Assembly: GCF_002356315.1 (NCBI RefSeq)
Contig: NZ_AP018164.1
Coordinates: forward strand, 5,084,001 to 5,148,000
Source of the DNA: Mycobacterium shigaense
Lineage (GTDB): Bacteria > Actinomycetota > Actinomycetes > Mycobacteriales > Mycobacteriaceae
Length of the DNA: 64,000 nucleotides
Direction of reading: 5' to 3'
Made by a program: the position numbers and the translations under genes. Below are positions 34,621 through 44,131 of this stretch, in pieces. Under the pieces are notes generated by a model that was not told where the DNA came from, ran no database searches, and saw only the letters and a program-made list of their open reading frames with translations. Each line of letters starts with the position of its first letter. Positions within the stretch are counted from its first letter, which is position 1.

Positions 34621-36546
34621 TCACTCACGCGGAGGCGGCGGACTCGGTTCGGGTACCGGCAGCCCGCACCGAACGAGATCGTAGAGCGGCACGCGGTCGA
34701 TGCGATAGCCGGTGAATTCGAAGGAGTGCAAGAAGTTTGAGACGAACCGGTGGATCGTCATCGGGGCACGTACCGAGGACAGCATCGCCTTGGTCTCCGG
34801 ACATTGCAGCGCCGCCACCGCCTGGGCGATCCAATTGACGTCCAAATAGCCTGGTACACCTGGATAGACCTTCACCCAGGGACCGTCGGCAATCACCCAG
34901 TCCGGGAACAAATTCTTGTCATGCCCGATGCGGCCGTGCTGGAGGCGTTCGGTGTGTTGGGCGAGCGGATTGGCCAAACCGATCTGGTCGATCACCCGCA
35001 CGTCGAGACCGACATTCATGCCCAGCATCCCCAGATTGGTGAAAAACACTGCATGCTGCGGCTTTTGGGGTGGGCCGCCCGGGGCGGGCTGCGCCATCGG
35101 CACCAGGTCCCACTGCGTGTAGTTGCCCGACGGCAACAGCAGGGCCCCCTCCGGGGTGTTGTCCAGCGCGGTCAGGACCGCGGCCATCCGGGGGTAATCG
35201 AGGTAGTCGGCGGCGGTCAGCGGGTGGGCGTGGCCGGTGGCCTGTGAGTAGAAGCGCCGCTCGTCGACGATCCCGGAGTAGCTGACGTGGGTGGCGTCGT
35301 CGCCCATCCCCGGCGAGTTCGCCGCCCACAGCGACCAGCCCGCGATCCCCAACCAGAGCACGCCGGCGGCCGCAGACAGCAGAGCACCCGACTCGCGCTG
35401 GAAATCCTTGACGTCGGGCAACACCACCGGGATCACCGCCACCGGAGCCAGCAAACAGAACACCGGCGCCAGCAACACCCGGGCGTGCATGAAGTCGCCG
35501 CCCTGGCGGGTCCAGTACAGCGCCTGCAGCAGCCCGCTGACCAGGACGAAGGCCACCGCCCCCGGCGGGCTCTGCACCGCGCGGGCGAACCGCCCGTAGT
35601 TGGGTGCCTCGGCCGGGCGCAGGAAAGACGGCCGCCGGCGCGTTGCCATCACCAGCAATCCCAGCGGCACCAACAGCACCACCGGGGCCCACAACGCGTA
35701 GGGCGCGTTGAAATTCGCGAGATACACCATGCCCTGCGACCATTTGTCCCCCGCGGCATCCTTGGCCAGGGCGGTGCCGGGAACGAGCAGTCCGTAGTAG
35801 CCCATCCGGAAGATCTGGTAAGCGACCGGCAGGAAGCCCCCCGCCGCCACGATCAGCGCGCGGCGGCGCAAGGTCCGGGCCGCGATCAGCATCATGATCA
35901 GCGCCAGCCCGCCCATCACCGCCAACTCCGGCCGGACCAGCACGGAAACCCCCGCGACGAAGGCCAGCGCGCCGGTGAACACGTCGTTGTCCGGACGGTT
36001 GCGCAGCGGCTGCGACCAACGGACCATCAGCCACCACAACAACCCCAGATAGGCCAGCGTCAACCCGCTCTCCAGCCCCGACGTGGCGAAGTCGCGCGCC
36101 GGGGGCAGGGCGATGTACACCAGCGCCCCGGCGGGCAACATGATCGCCTTGCGCCCGCGCAGGCTGGGCGCGTACAGGCGGCCGGCGCCCAGCATCAGCA
36201 GCGCCACCCCCAGCAGCGACAGCACCAGCGCCAGCACCAGCGCCACGTACTCGAGGCGCAACGGCCCGCCGATCCAGCTGCCGAGATACATCAGGTAGGT
36301 CCACGCCGTGGAGGTGTTGGCCTCGACCCGCTCGCCCTGATTGAAGACCGGACCGTTGCCCGCCAACAGGTTTCGCACCGTGCGCAACACGATCAGTCCG
36401 TCGTCGGCGATCCACCGGCGTTGCCAGGCGCCCCAACCGAACAGCACGACGACCAACGCCACGCTGATCCCCAGGGTGATCCGCACCACCCGGTCGTAGG
36501 GGAACGGCCGGCCGGGCCGCCGGACCATCGGCCGGCGGCGCAGCAT
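34621..36546 (-). CDS. aftB: Terminal beta-(1,2)-arabinofuranosyltransferase AftB
   Basis: AftB adds the terminal beta-1,2-linked arabinofuranose of arabinogalactan and lipoarabinomannan, using DPA at the outer membrane face. The product has about 641 residues (M. tuberculosis 627). About ten membrane helices are followed by a soluble C-terminal domain. GT-C features are RRWIADDGLIVLRTVRNLL after the first helix and RQGGDFMHARVLLAP. The start is uncertain: the frame is open into ubiA (TTG at 36600), ATG is at 36546 and again at 36528; conservation begins at RVVRITLG. It sits directly after ubiA, so the DPA-making and DPA-using steps share a transcript. Confidence 0.95.
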   Translation of the reverse strand: MLRRRPMVRRPGRPFPYDRVVRITLGISVALVVVLFGWGAWQRRWIADDGLIVLRTVRNLLAGNGPVFNQGERVEANTSTAWTYLMYLGSWIGGPLRLEYVALVLALVLSLLGVALLMLGAGRLYAPSLRGRKAIMLPAGALVYIALPPARDFATSGLESGLTLAYLGLLWWLMVRWSQPLRNRPDNDVFTGALAFVAGVSVLVRPELAVMGGLALIMMLIAARTLRRRALIVAAGGFLPVAYQIFRMGYYGLLVPGTALAKDAAGDKWSQGMVYLANFNAPYALWAPVVLLVPLGLLVMATRRRPSFLRPAEAPNYGRFARAVQSPPGAVAFVLVSGLLQALYWTRQGGDFMHARVLLAPVFCLLAPVAVIPVVLPDVKDFQRESGALLSAAAGVLWLGIAGWSLWAANSPGMGDDATHVSYSGIVDERRFYSQATGHAHPLTAADYLDYPRMAAVLTALDNTPEGALLLPSGNYTQWDLVPMAQPAPGGPPQKPQHAVFFTNLGMLGMNVGLDVRVIDQIGLANPLAQHTERLQHGRIGHDKNLFPDWVIADGPWVKVYPGVPGYLDVNWIAQAVAALQCPETKAMLSSVRAPMTIHRFVSNFLHSFEFTGYRIDRVPLYDLVRCGLPVPEPSPPPPRE

Positions 36547-36574
36547 CTCGCACTTGATGGCCTCCAGACCAAGG

Positions 36575-37486
36575 CTAGCCGAAGGCAATGGCCGCACCAA
36601 TGGTCGCGATCCACGCCAGCGCTAGCAGCTGCAAAACCCGGTCACGCAATGCGATGTCTTCCGGCTCGCCGGCCATACCGCCGTCGACGTCGACCGCATA
36701 ACGCAGTATCGCAATGGTGAACGGGACCATCGACACGGCAAACCAGGATCCCGAATGGCGGTCGCGTTCGAAGGCCCACAGCCCGTAGCACAGCACCACC
36801 GCGGTGGCCGACATCGTCCATACAAAGCGCAGGTAGGTGCTGGTGTAGCTCTCCAGCGACTTGCGGATTGCGGCGCCGGTACGCTCGGCCAGCTGCAGCT
36901 CGGCGTACCGCTTGCCCGCCGTCATGAATAGCGATCCAAACGCCGCGGTCAGCAAGAACCACTGGGATAAGGGGATGTTGGTGGCCACGCCTCCGGCGAT
37001 GGCCCGGATCAGATACGCCGACGATACGATGCAGATGTCCAGCACCGCTTGATGTTTGAGACCGAAGCAGTAGGCCAGCTGCATAGCGATGTAGACCGCC
37101 ATCACCACCGCCAGGTTCGGGGTCAGCCACCAGGCAATAGCCAGCGATGCGACACCTAGCACCGCCGCCAGGCAGTAGGCCAGCCACTCCGGCACCACGC
37201 CCGCCGCGATCGGCCGGAACCTCTTGGTGGGATGGTTGCGGTCGGCCTCGACGTCGCGCACGTCGTTGACCAGGTATATCGACGAAGCACCAAGGCTGAA
37301 CGCCACAAACGCCACAGAGACCTGAGTCAGCATCGCGGAATAGTCGTAGCGGATCGGCCCGCCCAGGGCGGCCAGCGGCGCGGCGAGCACCAGGACGTTC
37401 TTCACCCATTGGCGTGGCCTCATCGCCTTGACCACTCCGGTGATCAAGTTCGCCGGCGGTTGCCCGGTCGCCACGTCGTCACTCAT
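36575..37486 (-). CDS. ubiA: Decaprenyl-phosphate phosphoribosyltransferase (DPPR synthase)
   Basis: This enzyme joins 5-phosphoribosyl pyrophosphate to decaprenyl phosphate, the first committed step to the arabinose donor DPA. The 303-residue integral membrane protein of the UbiA prenyltransferase fold has the first acidic motif NDVRDVEADRNHPTKRFRP (near residue 73). The second acidic region is around DICIVSSAYLIRAIAGG, and about nine helices are expected. The ATG giving MSDDVATG fits the family; a GTG three codons earlier is possible. It lies 11 bases after the PAP2 phosphatase, which is thought to act on its product. Confidence 0.96.
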   Translation of the reverse strand: MSDDVATGQPPANLITGVVKAMRPRQWVKNVLVLAAPLAALGGPIRYDYSAMLTQVSVAFVAFSLGASSIYLVNDVRDVEADRNHPTKRFRPIAAGVVPEWLAYCLAAVLGVASLAIAWWLTPNLAVVMAVYIAMQLAYCFGLKHQAVLDICIVSSAYLIRAIAGGVATNIPLSQWFLLTAAFGSLFMTAGKRYAELQLAERTGAAIRKSLESYTSTYLRFVWTMSATAVVLCYGLWAFERDRHSGSWFAVSMVPFTIAILRYAVDVDGGMAGEPEDIALRDRVLQLLALAWIATIGAAIAFG

Positions 37487-37497
37487 TTCGGTCACAC

Positions 37498-38019
37498 CTA
37501 TCTGGACTTCCTATCGAGCCAGAGTGCAAGGCGGGCGACCCCGGCGCCGAGCGCCACGCCGAAGACGACGTCACTGGGATAGTGAACCCCCAGCACCAGT
37601 CGCGACAACGCCATCGGCGGAACCAGCACCGGCGCCAGCGGTACCCCGATGGCGCGGCCCATCAGGACCGCCGCCGCGGTGGTGGACGTGGCGTGGGCGG
37701 ACGGGAAGCTCAGCGCACTCGGCGTGCCGACGTGGACGGCCACGGCCCGGTCGTGCGGGCGCTTGCGTCGCACCACCCGCTTGACCCCGACCGCGGCAGC
37801 GTGCGCAGCGAAGGTGCCGGCCGCGGCCAGCAGCCACTGGTGGCGGCGGCGCTCCATCAGCAGCGCCCCGAGCAGTTCGACGATGACCCAGCCGACGCTG
37901 TGCTCCCCGAAGTGCGACAGTCCGCGCGCCGTCGACAGCACGCCCGGGCGGCTGGCCAGCGCCGACTGCACGGCGATCAGCGCGGCCACCTCGCCGCGCG
38001 GCGCCGCCGGTTCAGGCAT
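37498..38019 (-). CDS. PAP2-family phosphatase (probable DPPR phosphatase)
   Basis: The 173-residue PAP2 membrane protein carries all three phosphatase motifs: KRVVRRKRPHD, PSAHATS and SRLVLGVHYPSD. By its position next to ubiA it is the candidate to remove the 5-phosphate from decaprenylphosphoryl-5-phosphoribose, giving the DprE1 substrate (inference from pathway and context; homologue of Rv3807c). Its ATG overlaps the end of glfT2, with stop and start sharing ATGCCTGA, so translation is probably coupled. Confidence 0.92.
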   Translation of the reverse strand: MPEPAAPRGEVAALIAVQSALASRPGVLSTARGLSHFGEHSVGWVIVELLGALLMERRRHQWLLAAAGTFAAHAAAVGVKRVVRRKRPHDRAVAVHVGTPSALSFPSAHATSTTAAAVLMGRAIGVPLAPVLVPPMALSRLVLGVHYPSDVVFGVALGAGVARLALWLDRKSR

Positions 38020-39904
38020 GCCGGGACTCTGCGGCCGTTGGGAGCACCGTCTCCCACTTCTGCTTACTGGACAGCACCGGCAGCGCGTCCCGGTACACCC
38101 GGCGCATCTCGCCGAACCGGGTCAGCAGCTGGCGCTGCCGGCGCAGCGATTCCAGCAGCAGCGTGAACATCTTGCGCCGGTCGCGCTGCCGGTAGACCAC
38201 GCCGCACCCGTCGGCGGTCGTCACGGTGACACCGTCGACCGTGCACAGCCGGAACCACCGCGCGTCCTGCGTCGGCACGTTGAACTCCGGGCGCTGGTGG
38301 GTCTCCGGGTCGGGGGCGGTGAGGTTGTGCAGGATCCCGCGGGCCAGCCGGTAGCTGATGGACACGGGGTTCACCGGCGGCTTCATCGCCTTGCTCTGGT
38401 ACGAGGGGGCCGGCAACTCGGCGGCGGCCGGCAGGACGACGGCGTCCGGGTAGTCCCTGCGCAGCTGGTGCACCTCCGGCAGCCCCGACTCCAGGATCGA
38501 GAAGATGTGCTCGGGCCCGGCAAGGAAGTCATCGATGGCCCTGTTCTGAATCGCGACCGTCGAATATTCAAGGCAGGCAAGGTGTTTCAGCGTGGCCTTG
38601 AGGTGGCTGCGAACCAGGCCGCGGATCTCGCCGTCCCAGTGCGTGGCCGCGACCACCAACCGGTTGCGCAGGTGGAAGTAGGCCTGCCAGTCGATGGCGT
38701 CGTCCTTGTCGCTCCAGGCCATGTGCCAGATCGCCGCGCCGGGCAGCGTCACCGTCGGGTAGCCGTGCTCGCCGGCGCGCAGGCCGTATTCGGCGTCGTC
38801 CCACTTGATGAACAGCGGCAGCGGCTGGCCCAGCTCCTCGGCGACCTGCCGCGGGATCATGCACGTCCACCAGCCGTTGAAGTCGACGTCGATGCGCCGA
38901 TGCAGCAGCGCGCTGCGATCGTTCTTGTCGCTCAACGGGAATTCGGCGAAATCGTGGTCGTACTCGGCGTGCGGCGCGGCGGTCCACATGAAGTTCGACT
39001 GGTCGACGACCTCGCCCATGATGTGCAGGTGCGAGGGCTCCTGCAGGTTGAGCATCTGGCCGCCGACGAGCATCGGGGTCTTGGCGAAGCGGTTCATCGC
39101 CAGCACCCGCAGGATCGAGTCCGGCTCGATGCGGATGTCGTCGTCCATGAACAGGATCTGTTGGCAGTCGGTGTTTTTCAGCGCCTCGTACATCACCCGG
39201 CTGTAGCCGCCGGAGCCGCCGAGGTTGGGCTGATCGTGGATCGACAGCCGGTTGCCCAGGCCCGCGGCCGCCGCCGCGAAGTCCGGATGATCGCGCACCT
39301 TGCGGGTGCCCTGGTCCGGCACGATGACAGCACCGATTACCTTGTCCACCAACGGATCCGCGGTGAGGTCGAACAGCGCGTTGACGCAGTCGGCGGGGCG
39401 GTTGAACGTCGGGATGCCGACGGCGATGTTGGCCGTGCCCGGCGCGGGCTCGGTGGCATACCAGCCGCCGCTGACCAGGCCGACCGCGGTGTCGGTGGTG
39501 ACGTCGAACCAGATCCAGCCGCCGTCCTCGAACGACTTGAGCGGCACCTCGATCTCGACGACGGCCGGCTGCTCGTCGGTGCCGACGAATTGGCGGCCCT
39601 CGACCGAGATCCGCACCCCGGTGGCCTTGGTCCGGTACAGGTCGACGCGCCCCGTTCCGGTCAGCTCGACCCGCAGCACCACCGACTTGCAGATGGACCA
39701 GCGTCGCCAGTAGCTCGCCGGGAAGGCGTTGAAGTAGGTCGCGAACGACACCTCGGACTCTTTGCCGATCTCCAGCGAGGTGCGGCTGGTCGCGTGGGCA
39801 CGCCGGGCGTTGGTCGTCGACTCCTGCAGGTACAGCTTGCGCACGTCGAGCGGCTCGCCCGGCCGCGGCAGGATGATTCGGGACAGCAGGCTCACGGCAA
39901 CCAT
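38012..39904 (-). CDS. glfT2: Galactofuranosyltransferase GlfT2
   Basis: GlfT2 polymerises the galactan of arabinogalactan, adding alternating beta-1,5 and beta-1,6 galactofuranose from UDP-Galf on the cytoplasmic face. The product has 630 residues (M. tuberculosis 637). An N-terminal beta-barrel region precedes the GT2 catalytic domain with GIPTFNRP, QPNLGGSGGYSR, the metal-binding MDDDIRIEPDS and WDDAEYGLRA. A C-terminal helical domain with the motif TADGCGVVYRQRDR follows. The ATG at 39904 was preferred to the GTG at 39913 because AGGAGG has better spacing to it. Three residues are missing relative to M. tuberculosis near WDGEIRGLV. glf lies 49 bases upstream. Confidence 0.97.
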   Translation of the reverse strand: MVAVSLLSRIILPRPGEPLDVRKLYLQESTTNARRAHATSRTSLEIGKESEVSFATYFNAFPASYWRRWSICKSVVLRVELTGTGRVDLYRTKATGVRISVEGRQFVGTDEQPAVVEIEVPLKSFEDGGWIWFDVTTDTAVGLVSGGWYATEPAPGTANIAVGIPTFNRPADCVNALFDLTADPLVDKVIGAVIVPDQGTRKVRDHPDFAAAAAGLGNRLSIHDQPNLGGSGGYSRVMYEALKNTDCQQILFMDDDIRIEPDSILRVLAMNRFAKTPMLVGGQMLNLQEPSHLHIMGEVVDQSNFMWTAAPHAEYDHDFAEFPLSDKNDRSALLHRRIDVDFNGWWTCMIPRQVAEELGQPLPLFIKWDDAEYGLRAGEHGYPTVTLPGAAIWHMAWSDKDDAIDWQAYFHLRNRLVVAATHWDGEIRGLVRSHLKATLKHLACLEYSTVAIQNRAIDDFLAGPEHIFSILESGLPEVHQLRRDYPDAVVLPAAAELPAPSYQSKAMKPPVNPVSISYRLARGILHNLTAPDPETHQRPEFNVPTQDARWFRLCTVDGVTVTTADGCGVVYRQRDRRKMFTLLLESLRRQRQLLTRFGEMRRVYRDALPVLSSKQKWETVLPTAAESRHA

Positions 39905-39953
39905 CGGTGCCACTCCTCCTCGTCGCTGCGCTCGGCGTCGTCGTTGGCGCGGG

Positions 39954-41150
39954 TCATCGGGAAGTCCCCTGCTCGACCAGAGCGACGCCGTCGCGCAGGT
40001 GTGGAACCAGGGTGTTGTCGTACATGTTCAGCGCGCTCGCAATGGCCATGTGCATATCCAGGTATTGGTAGGTCCCCAGCCGCCCACCGAAAAGCACCTT
40101 CGAAGAAGCCGTCTCGGACTTCGCCCGCGCTCGGTAGGCCGCCAACAGGGCACGGTCTGCTTCGGTGTTGATCGGATAGTAGGGCTCGTCGTCGTCCTCG
40201 GCGAACCGGGAGTACTCCCGCATGATCACCGTCTTGTCGGTCGGGTAGTCGCGCTCGGTGTGGAAATGGCGGAACTCGTGGATACGGGTGTACGGCACGT
40301 CGGGATCGTTATAGTTCATCACCGGCGTGCCCTGGAAATCTCCGATGGGCAGCACTTCGGTTTCGAAGTCCAGTGTGCGCCAGCCGAGCCGGCCCTCGGC
40401 GTAGTCGAAGTAGCGATCGATCGGACCGGTGTAGACGACCGGGGCGTCGGGGCTGGCCGCGCGCAGCTGGTCGCGGACCTCGAACCAGTCGGTGTCAGTG
40501 CGGACCTCGATGCGGTCGTCGGCGGCCATGTTTTCCAGCCACGCGGTGTAGCCGTGCAGCGGCAGACCCTCGTAGGTGTCGCTGAAGTACCGGTTGTCGA
40601 AGGTGTAGCGCACCGGCAGCCGGGTGATGTTGGCCGCCGGCAGCTCCTTGGGATCGGTCTGCCACTGCTTGGCGGTGTAGCCCTTGACGAACGCCTCGTA
40701 GAGGGGGCGGCCGATCAGCGAGATGGCTTTCTCCTCGAGGTTCTGCGCGTCCGCCGTGTCGATCTCTGCGGCCTGCTCGGCGATGAGCTGGCGCGCCTCG
40801 TCGGGCGTGAAGTACCGGCCGAAGAACTGCGACACCAGGCCCAGGCCCATGGGGAACTGGTAGGCCTGCCCGTTGTGCATCGCGAACACGCGGTGCCGGT
40901 AGTCGGTGAAGTCGGTGAACTGGCGCACGTAGTCCCACACCCGCTTGTTCGAGGTGTGGAACAGGTGGGCGCCGTACTTGTGGACCTCGATCCCGGTCTG
41001 CGGCTCGGCTTCCGAATAGGCGTTGCCACCGAGGTGCGGGCGGCGCTCCACGACGAGCGCGCGCTTTCCGAGTTGGGTGGCCACGCGTTCGGCGATGGTC
41101 AAGCCGAAGAATCCAGAGCCGACGACGAGTAGGTCAAAGCGATCGGTCAT
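39954..41150 (-). CDS. glf: UDP-galactopyranose mutase
   Basis: This flavoenzyme converts UDP-galactopyranose to UDP-galactofuranose for GlfT1 and GlfT2. It has 398 residues (M. tuberculosis 399). The FAD motif VVGSGFFGLTIAERVA is at the N-terminus. HLGGNAYSE, HKYGAHLFHTSN and GRLGTYQYLDMHMAI carry known substrate and flavin contacts, and the two uridine/diphosphate arginines lie in LPVRYTFDNRYF and GRLGTY. MTDRFDLLVVG fits the family start, although the frame is open to 41282. It is divergent from erp, with about 247 bases between them. Confidence 0.97.
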   Translation of the reverse strand: MTDRFDLLVVGSGFFGLTIAERVATQLGKRALVVERRPHLGGNAYSEAEPQTGIEVHKYGAHLFHTSNKRVWDYVRQFTDFTDYRHRVFAMHNGQAYQFPMGLGLVSQFFGRYFTPDEARQLIAEQAAEIDTADAQNLEEKAISLIGRPLYEAFVKGYTAKQWQTDPKELPAANITRLPVRYTFDNRYFSDTYEGLPLHGYTAWLENMAADDRIEVRTDTDWFEVRDQLRAASPDAPVVYTGPIDRYFDYAEGRLGWRTLDFETEVLPIGDFQGTPVMNYNDPDVPYTRIHEFRHFHTERDYPTDKTVIMREYSRFAEDDDEPYYPINTEADRALLAAYRARAKSETASSKVLFGGRLGTYQYLDMHMAIASALNMYDNTLVPHLRDGVALVEQGTSR

Positions 41151-41397
41151 CGGTTGCTTAGGGTATCCGACGGCGCGGGCGGCCCCCATTTGGCGAGGCT
41201 GCGGGCTCGCGGTTCGGGCACGTGAAGGTTCGTTTGCGGCAGTTCGAATCCCACGTAACGCGCAGGGTCGCAATTGCCTCACGATTCAATATCGCCACTC
41301 TAGTAACAGCTTCCTCACTCGTACCATCGACTCAGTGGACCTCACCGGAACGGACCGGTGGGGCACACGGACAAACACACATATTGAGGAGACTTCC

Positions 41398-42327
41398 GTG
41401 CCGAACCGACGCCGTCGCAAGCTCTCCACAGCCATGAGCGCGGTTGCCGCCCTGGCAGTGGCTAGTCCTTGCGCTTACTTCCTGGTTTACGAATCGACAT
41501 CGGCCCCCAAGGCGCCCGAGCACCACGAGTTCAAGCAGGCCGCGGTCATGACCGACCTGCCCAACGAACTGATGGGCGCGCTTTCGCAGGGCCTGTCGCA
41601 GTTCGGGATCAACCTCCCGCCCGTGCCCGCCCTGAGCGGCGCCACCGGGGGCACCGGGCTGACCAGCCCGGGCCTGACCAGTCCTGGGCTGACCAGCCCG
41701 GGCCTGACCAGTCCTGGGCTCACGAGTCCCGGCCTGGGCACCACCCCGGCGCTGGGCACCCCTGGGCTCACCAGCCCGGGGCTGGGCACGCCGGGGCTGA
41801 CCAGCCCGGCCCTGTCCAACCCGGGTCTGCCCGGTACGCCGGGCACGCCCGTGACTCCCGGCCTCACTTCGCCCAACGCGATGCCGACGGTGCCGGGTGC
41901 CGGGCTCAACCCGGCGCTGTCCAACCCGGGCCTGACCAGCCCGGCCGGCCTCAACCCCGGCGGCACTGGGTTCGCGCCCAGCGAGGTGCCCATCAGCGCC
42001 GATCCGGGCGCCGACGGCACCTACCCGATCCTGGGTGACCCGTCGACGCTGGGCGGCGGCTCGCCGATCGGTACCGGTGGCGGTTCTGGCAGCGGCAGCG
42101 GCGGGCTCGTCAACGACGTGATGCAGGCCGCCAACCAGCTGGGCGCCGGGCAGGCCATCGACCTGCTCAAGGGCCTGGTGATGCCGGCGATCACGCAGGC
42201 GCGCAACGGCGCGGCCCTGCCAGGTGCCGCCGGTGCCCTGCCCGGTGCCGCCGGCGCTCTGCCGGGCGCGGCTGGCGCCCTCCCGGGCGCGGCGGCGGCG
42301 CTGCCGCCCGCCCTGCCTCCCGTCTAA
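41398..42327 (+). CDS. erp: Exported repetitive protein Erp (PirG)
   Basis: Erp is a secreted or surface virulence-associated protein. The 309-residue product has the family N-terminus PNRRRRKLSTAMSAVAALAVASPCAYFLVYEST with a signal sequence. A conserved N-terminal domain (FKQAAVMTDLPNELMGALSQGLSQFG) is followed by a repeat domain of PGLTS-type pentapeptides from about residue 85 to 190. The conserved segment ADGTYPILGDP and GGGLVNDVM-like GGLVNDVMQAANQLGAGQAIDLLKG follow. It ends in four LPGAAGA heptapeptides, not recalled from M. tuberculosis. A GTG start with GAGGAG upstream is clear. Confidence 0.96.
   Translation: MPNRRRRKLSTAMSAVAALAVASPCAYFLVYESTSAPKAPEHHEFKQAAVMTDLPNELMGALSQGLSQFGINLPPVPALSGATGGTGLTSPGLTSPGLTSPGLTSPGLTSPGLGTTPALGTPGLTSPGLGTPGLTSPALSNPGLPGTPGTPVTPGLTSPNAMPTVPGAGLNPALSNPGLTSPAGLNPGGTGFAPSEVPISADPGADGTYPILGDPSTLGGGSPIGTGGGSGSGSGGLVNDVMQAANQLGAGQAIDLLKGLVMPAITQARNGAALPGAAGALPGAAGALPGAAGALPGAAAALPPALPPV
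41651..41965 (+). repeat. PGLTS-type tandem repeats of erp
   Basis: The DNA encodes runs of PGLTS, PGLGT and PALSN units, many built on the 15-base pattern GGCCTGACCAGTCCT. The first block is nearly perfect (about six units), the rest degenerate. Repeat number in erp varies between mycobacterial species. Confidence 0.9.
42217..42300 (+). repeat. Four 21-bp tandem repeats at the 3' end of erp
   Basis: Four copies of a 21-base unit encode LPGAAGA (the last LPGAAAA). Bases differ between copies at third positions, so this is an established protein repeat rather than a fresh expansion. Confidence 0.85.
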
Positions 42328-42349
42328 AGCTTCGGGGGTCCCGTCACCA

Positions 42350-42386
42350 GACGGCACCGCAGAGTCTCGTTCTCTGCGGTGCCGTC
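42350..42386 (+). terminator. Rho-independent-type hairpin after erp
   Basis: GACGGCACCGCAGAG (42350-42364) and CTCTGCGGTGCCGTC (42372-42386) form a perfect 15-bp stem with a 7-base loop, 22 bases after the erp stop. Only a weak ATTTT follows. It separates erp from the amidase gene. Confidence 0.85.
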
Positions 42387-42466
42387 GAACATTTTCCGAC
42401 GACATTTGTCACGGAAATAACGTGTCACCTCATATGCACCATAAGAAACACACGTAACATCAGCTG

Positions 42467-44131
42467 GTGTCGTCCCGTTCCCGTGCACCGACGATGTTGC
42501 TGACCGCGATCGCGGCGACCGTCGTGCTGGTCTCGGCGGTGGCGAATCTGACCCGCGACCGCGAGGCCCGCCACCCGGCGGCGAACAGCGGCACCCAGCT
42601 CGCCGAGCAGCCGCTGGTCGGGCTGGGGGCCGGTGTCACGGTCCGCGAGATCAGCCAGAACACTCCGTTCTCGTTGGTCGCGGTCACCGGCGACCTGGCC
42701 GGCACCTCCACCCGGGTCCGCGCCAAACACTCGGACGGCTCCTGGGGCCCGTGGTATCAGACCGAGTACGAGACCGCCGCACCCGACGCCCGCTCGGGCG
42801 GCCAGCCGCTGACCGCGACCGCGACCGGGCCGACCGAGGGGCCACGCAGCACCGATCCGGTGTTCGTCGGCACCACCACGACCGTGCAGATCGCGATCAC
42901 CCGCCCTCTCGACGCCGCCCCGACGCCCGACGTGCAGCGCTCGCCCGCGGAGAGCGCCGGTTTGGGCTACAAACCGGCCTCCCGGGAACAGCCCTTCGGA
43001 CAGAACATCTCCGCGGTCCTCATCTCCCCGCCGCAAGCCCCGGTCGAAACGCACTGGACGCCGCCGTCGGGAGTATTGATGCCCGGCCAGCCGCCGGCGA
43101 TCATCAGCCGAGCCGAATGGGGCGCCGACGAGTCGCTACGCTGCGGTACCCCGCAGTACGACAACGGGATTCGCGCCGCCGTCGTCCACCACACCGCGGG
43201 CAGCAATGACTATTCCCCGCTGGAATCCGCGGGCATCGTCAAGGCGATCTACACCTACCACAGCAAGACGCTGGGCTGGTGCGACATCGCCTACAACGCC
43301 CTGGTCGACAAGTACGGCCAGGTCTTCGAGGGCAGTGCGGGCGGCCTCACCAAGCCGGTCGAGGGCTTCCACACCGGCGGATTCAACCACAACACCTGGG
43401 GCGTGGCGATGATCGGCAACTTCGACGACGTCCCGCCGACCCCGATCCAGCTGCGCATGCTGGGCCGGCTGCTGGGCTGGCGCCTCGGCATGGACGGCGT
43501 CGATCCCAAGGGCACGGTCGCATTGGAGTCTGCGGGCAGCCACTACACGACGTTCCCGGCCGGCGCCGTCGCGACGCTGCCCACCATCTTCACCCACCGC
43601 GACGTCGGCAACACCGACTGTCCGGGCAACGCCGCCTACGCGTTGATGGACGAAGTACGGGACATCGCATCCCATGTCAACGACCCGCCCGAGGAGTTGA
43701 TCAACGCGCTCAAGGGCGGGGCGATCTACGAGCACTGGGAGGCGATGGGCGGCATGAACAGTGTTCTGGGGTCCCCGACTTCGCCCGAAGACAGCACCGA
43801 GGGCGACGGCCGCTACGCCACCTTCGCCAAGGGCGCCATGTACTGGTCACCGTTGACGGGGCCGCAGCCGGTCACCGGCGCGATCTACGACGCGTGGGCG
43901 TCGCAGAGCTACGAACGCGGGCCGCTCGGGCTGCCGACCAGCGCCGAAATCCAAGAGCCGTTGCAGATCACCCAGAACTTCCAGCACGGGACGCTGAACT
44001 ACAACCGGCTCACCGGCGACGTCAGCGAGGTCGTCGACGGGATCACGACGCCGCTATCGACGGAGTCGCAGACCGGGCCGACGGTGCCGCCCGAACACTT
44101 CTCGCTACCGACGCACCCGGCCGCCGCCTAG
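42467..44131 (+). CDS. PGRP-type N-acetylmuramoyl-L-alanine amidase with LGFP repeats
   Basis: The 554-residue exported protein (homologue of Rv3811) has an N-terminal signal or anchor (MLLTAIAATVVLVSAVA) and a beta-rich region to about residue 180. A PGRP/amidase-2 domain from about 200 to 370 contains the zinc-ligand-bearing VVHHTAGSNDY, IAYNALVDKYGQVFEGSAGG and HRDVGNTDCPGN. After about residue 400 come LGFP-type repeats (VLGSPTSPE, PLGLPTSAE), which bind arabinogalactan-rich walls. Function: peptidoglycan stem cleavage, inferred from the fold. Start GTG at 42467; an ATG nine codons later is possible. Its stop overlaps the convergent HAD gene. PE_PGRS62, next in M. tuberculosis, is absent. 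Confidence 0.94.
   Translation: MSSRSRAPTMLLTAIAATVVLVSAVANLTRDREARHPAANSGTQLAEQPLVGLGAGVTVREISQNTPFSLVAVTGDLAGTSTRVRAKHSDGSWGPWYQTEYETAAPDARSGGQPLTATATGPTEGPRSTDPVFVGTTTTVQIAITRPLDAAPTPDVQRSPAESAGLGYKPASREQPFGQNISAVLISPPQAPVETHWTPPSGVLMPGQPPAIISRAEWGADESLRCGTPQYDNGIRAAVVHHTAGSNDYSPLESAGIVKAIYTYHSKTLGWCDIAYNALVDKYGQVFEGSAGGLTKPVEGFHTGGFNHNTWGVAMIGNFDDVPPTPIQLRMLGRLLGWRLGMDGVDPKGTVALESAGSHYTTFPAGAVATLPTIFTHRDVGNTDCPGNAAYALMDEVRDIASHVNDPPEELINALKGGAIYEHWEAMGGMNSVLGSPTSPEDSTEGDGRYATFAKGAMYWSPLTGPQPVTGAIYDAWASQSYERGPLGLPTSAEIQEPLQITQNFQHGTLNYNRLTGDVSEVVDGITTPLSTESQTGPTVPPEHFSLPTHPAAA

Noticed and set aside
41651..41965. CRISPR-like repetition
   Set aside because: The units are 15-base coding repeats without spacers, inside erp.
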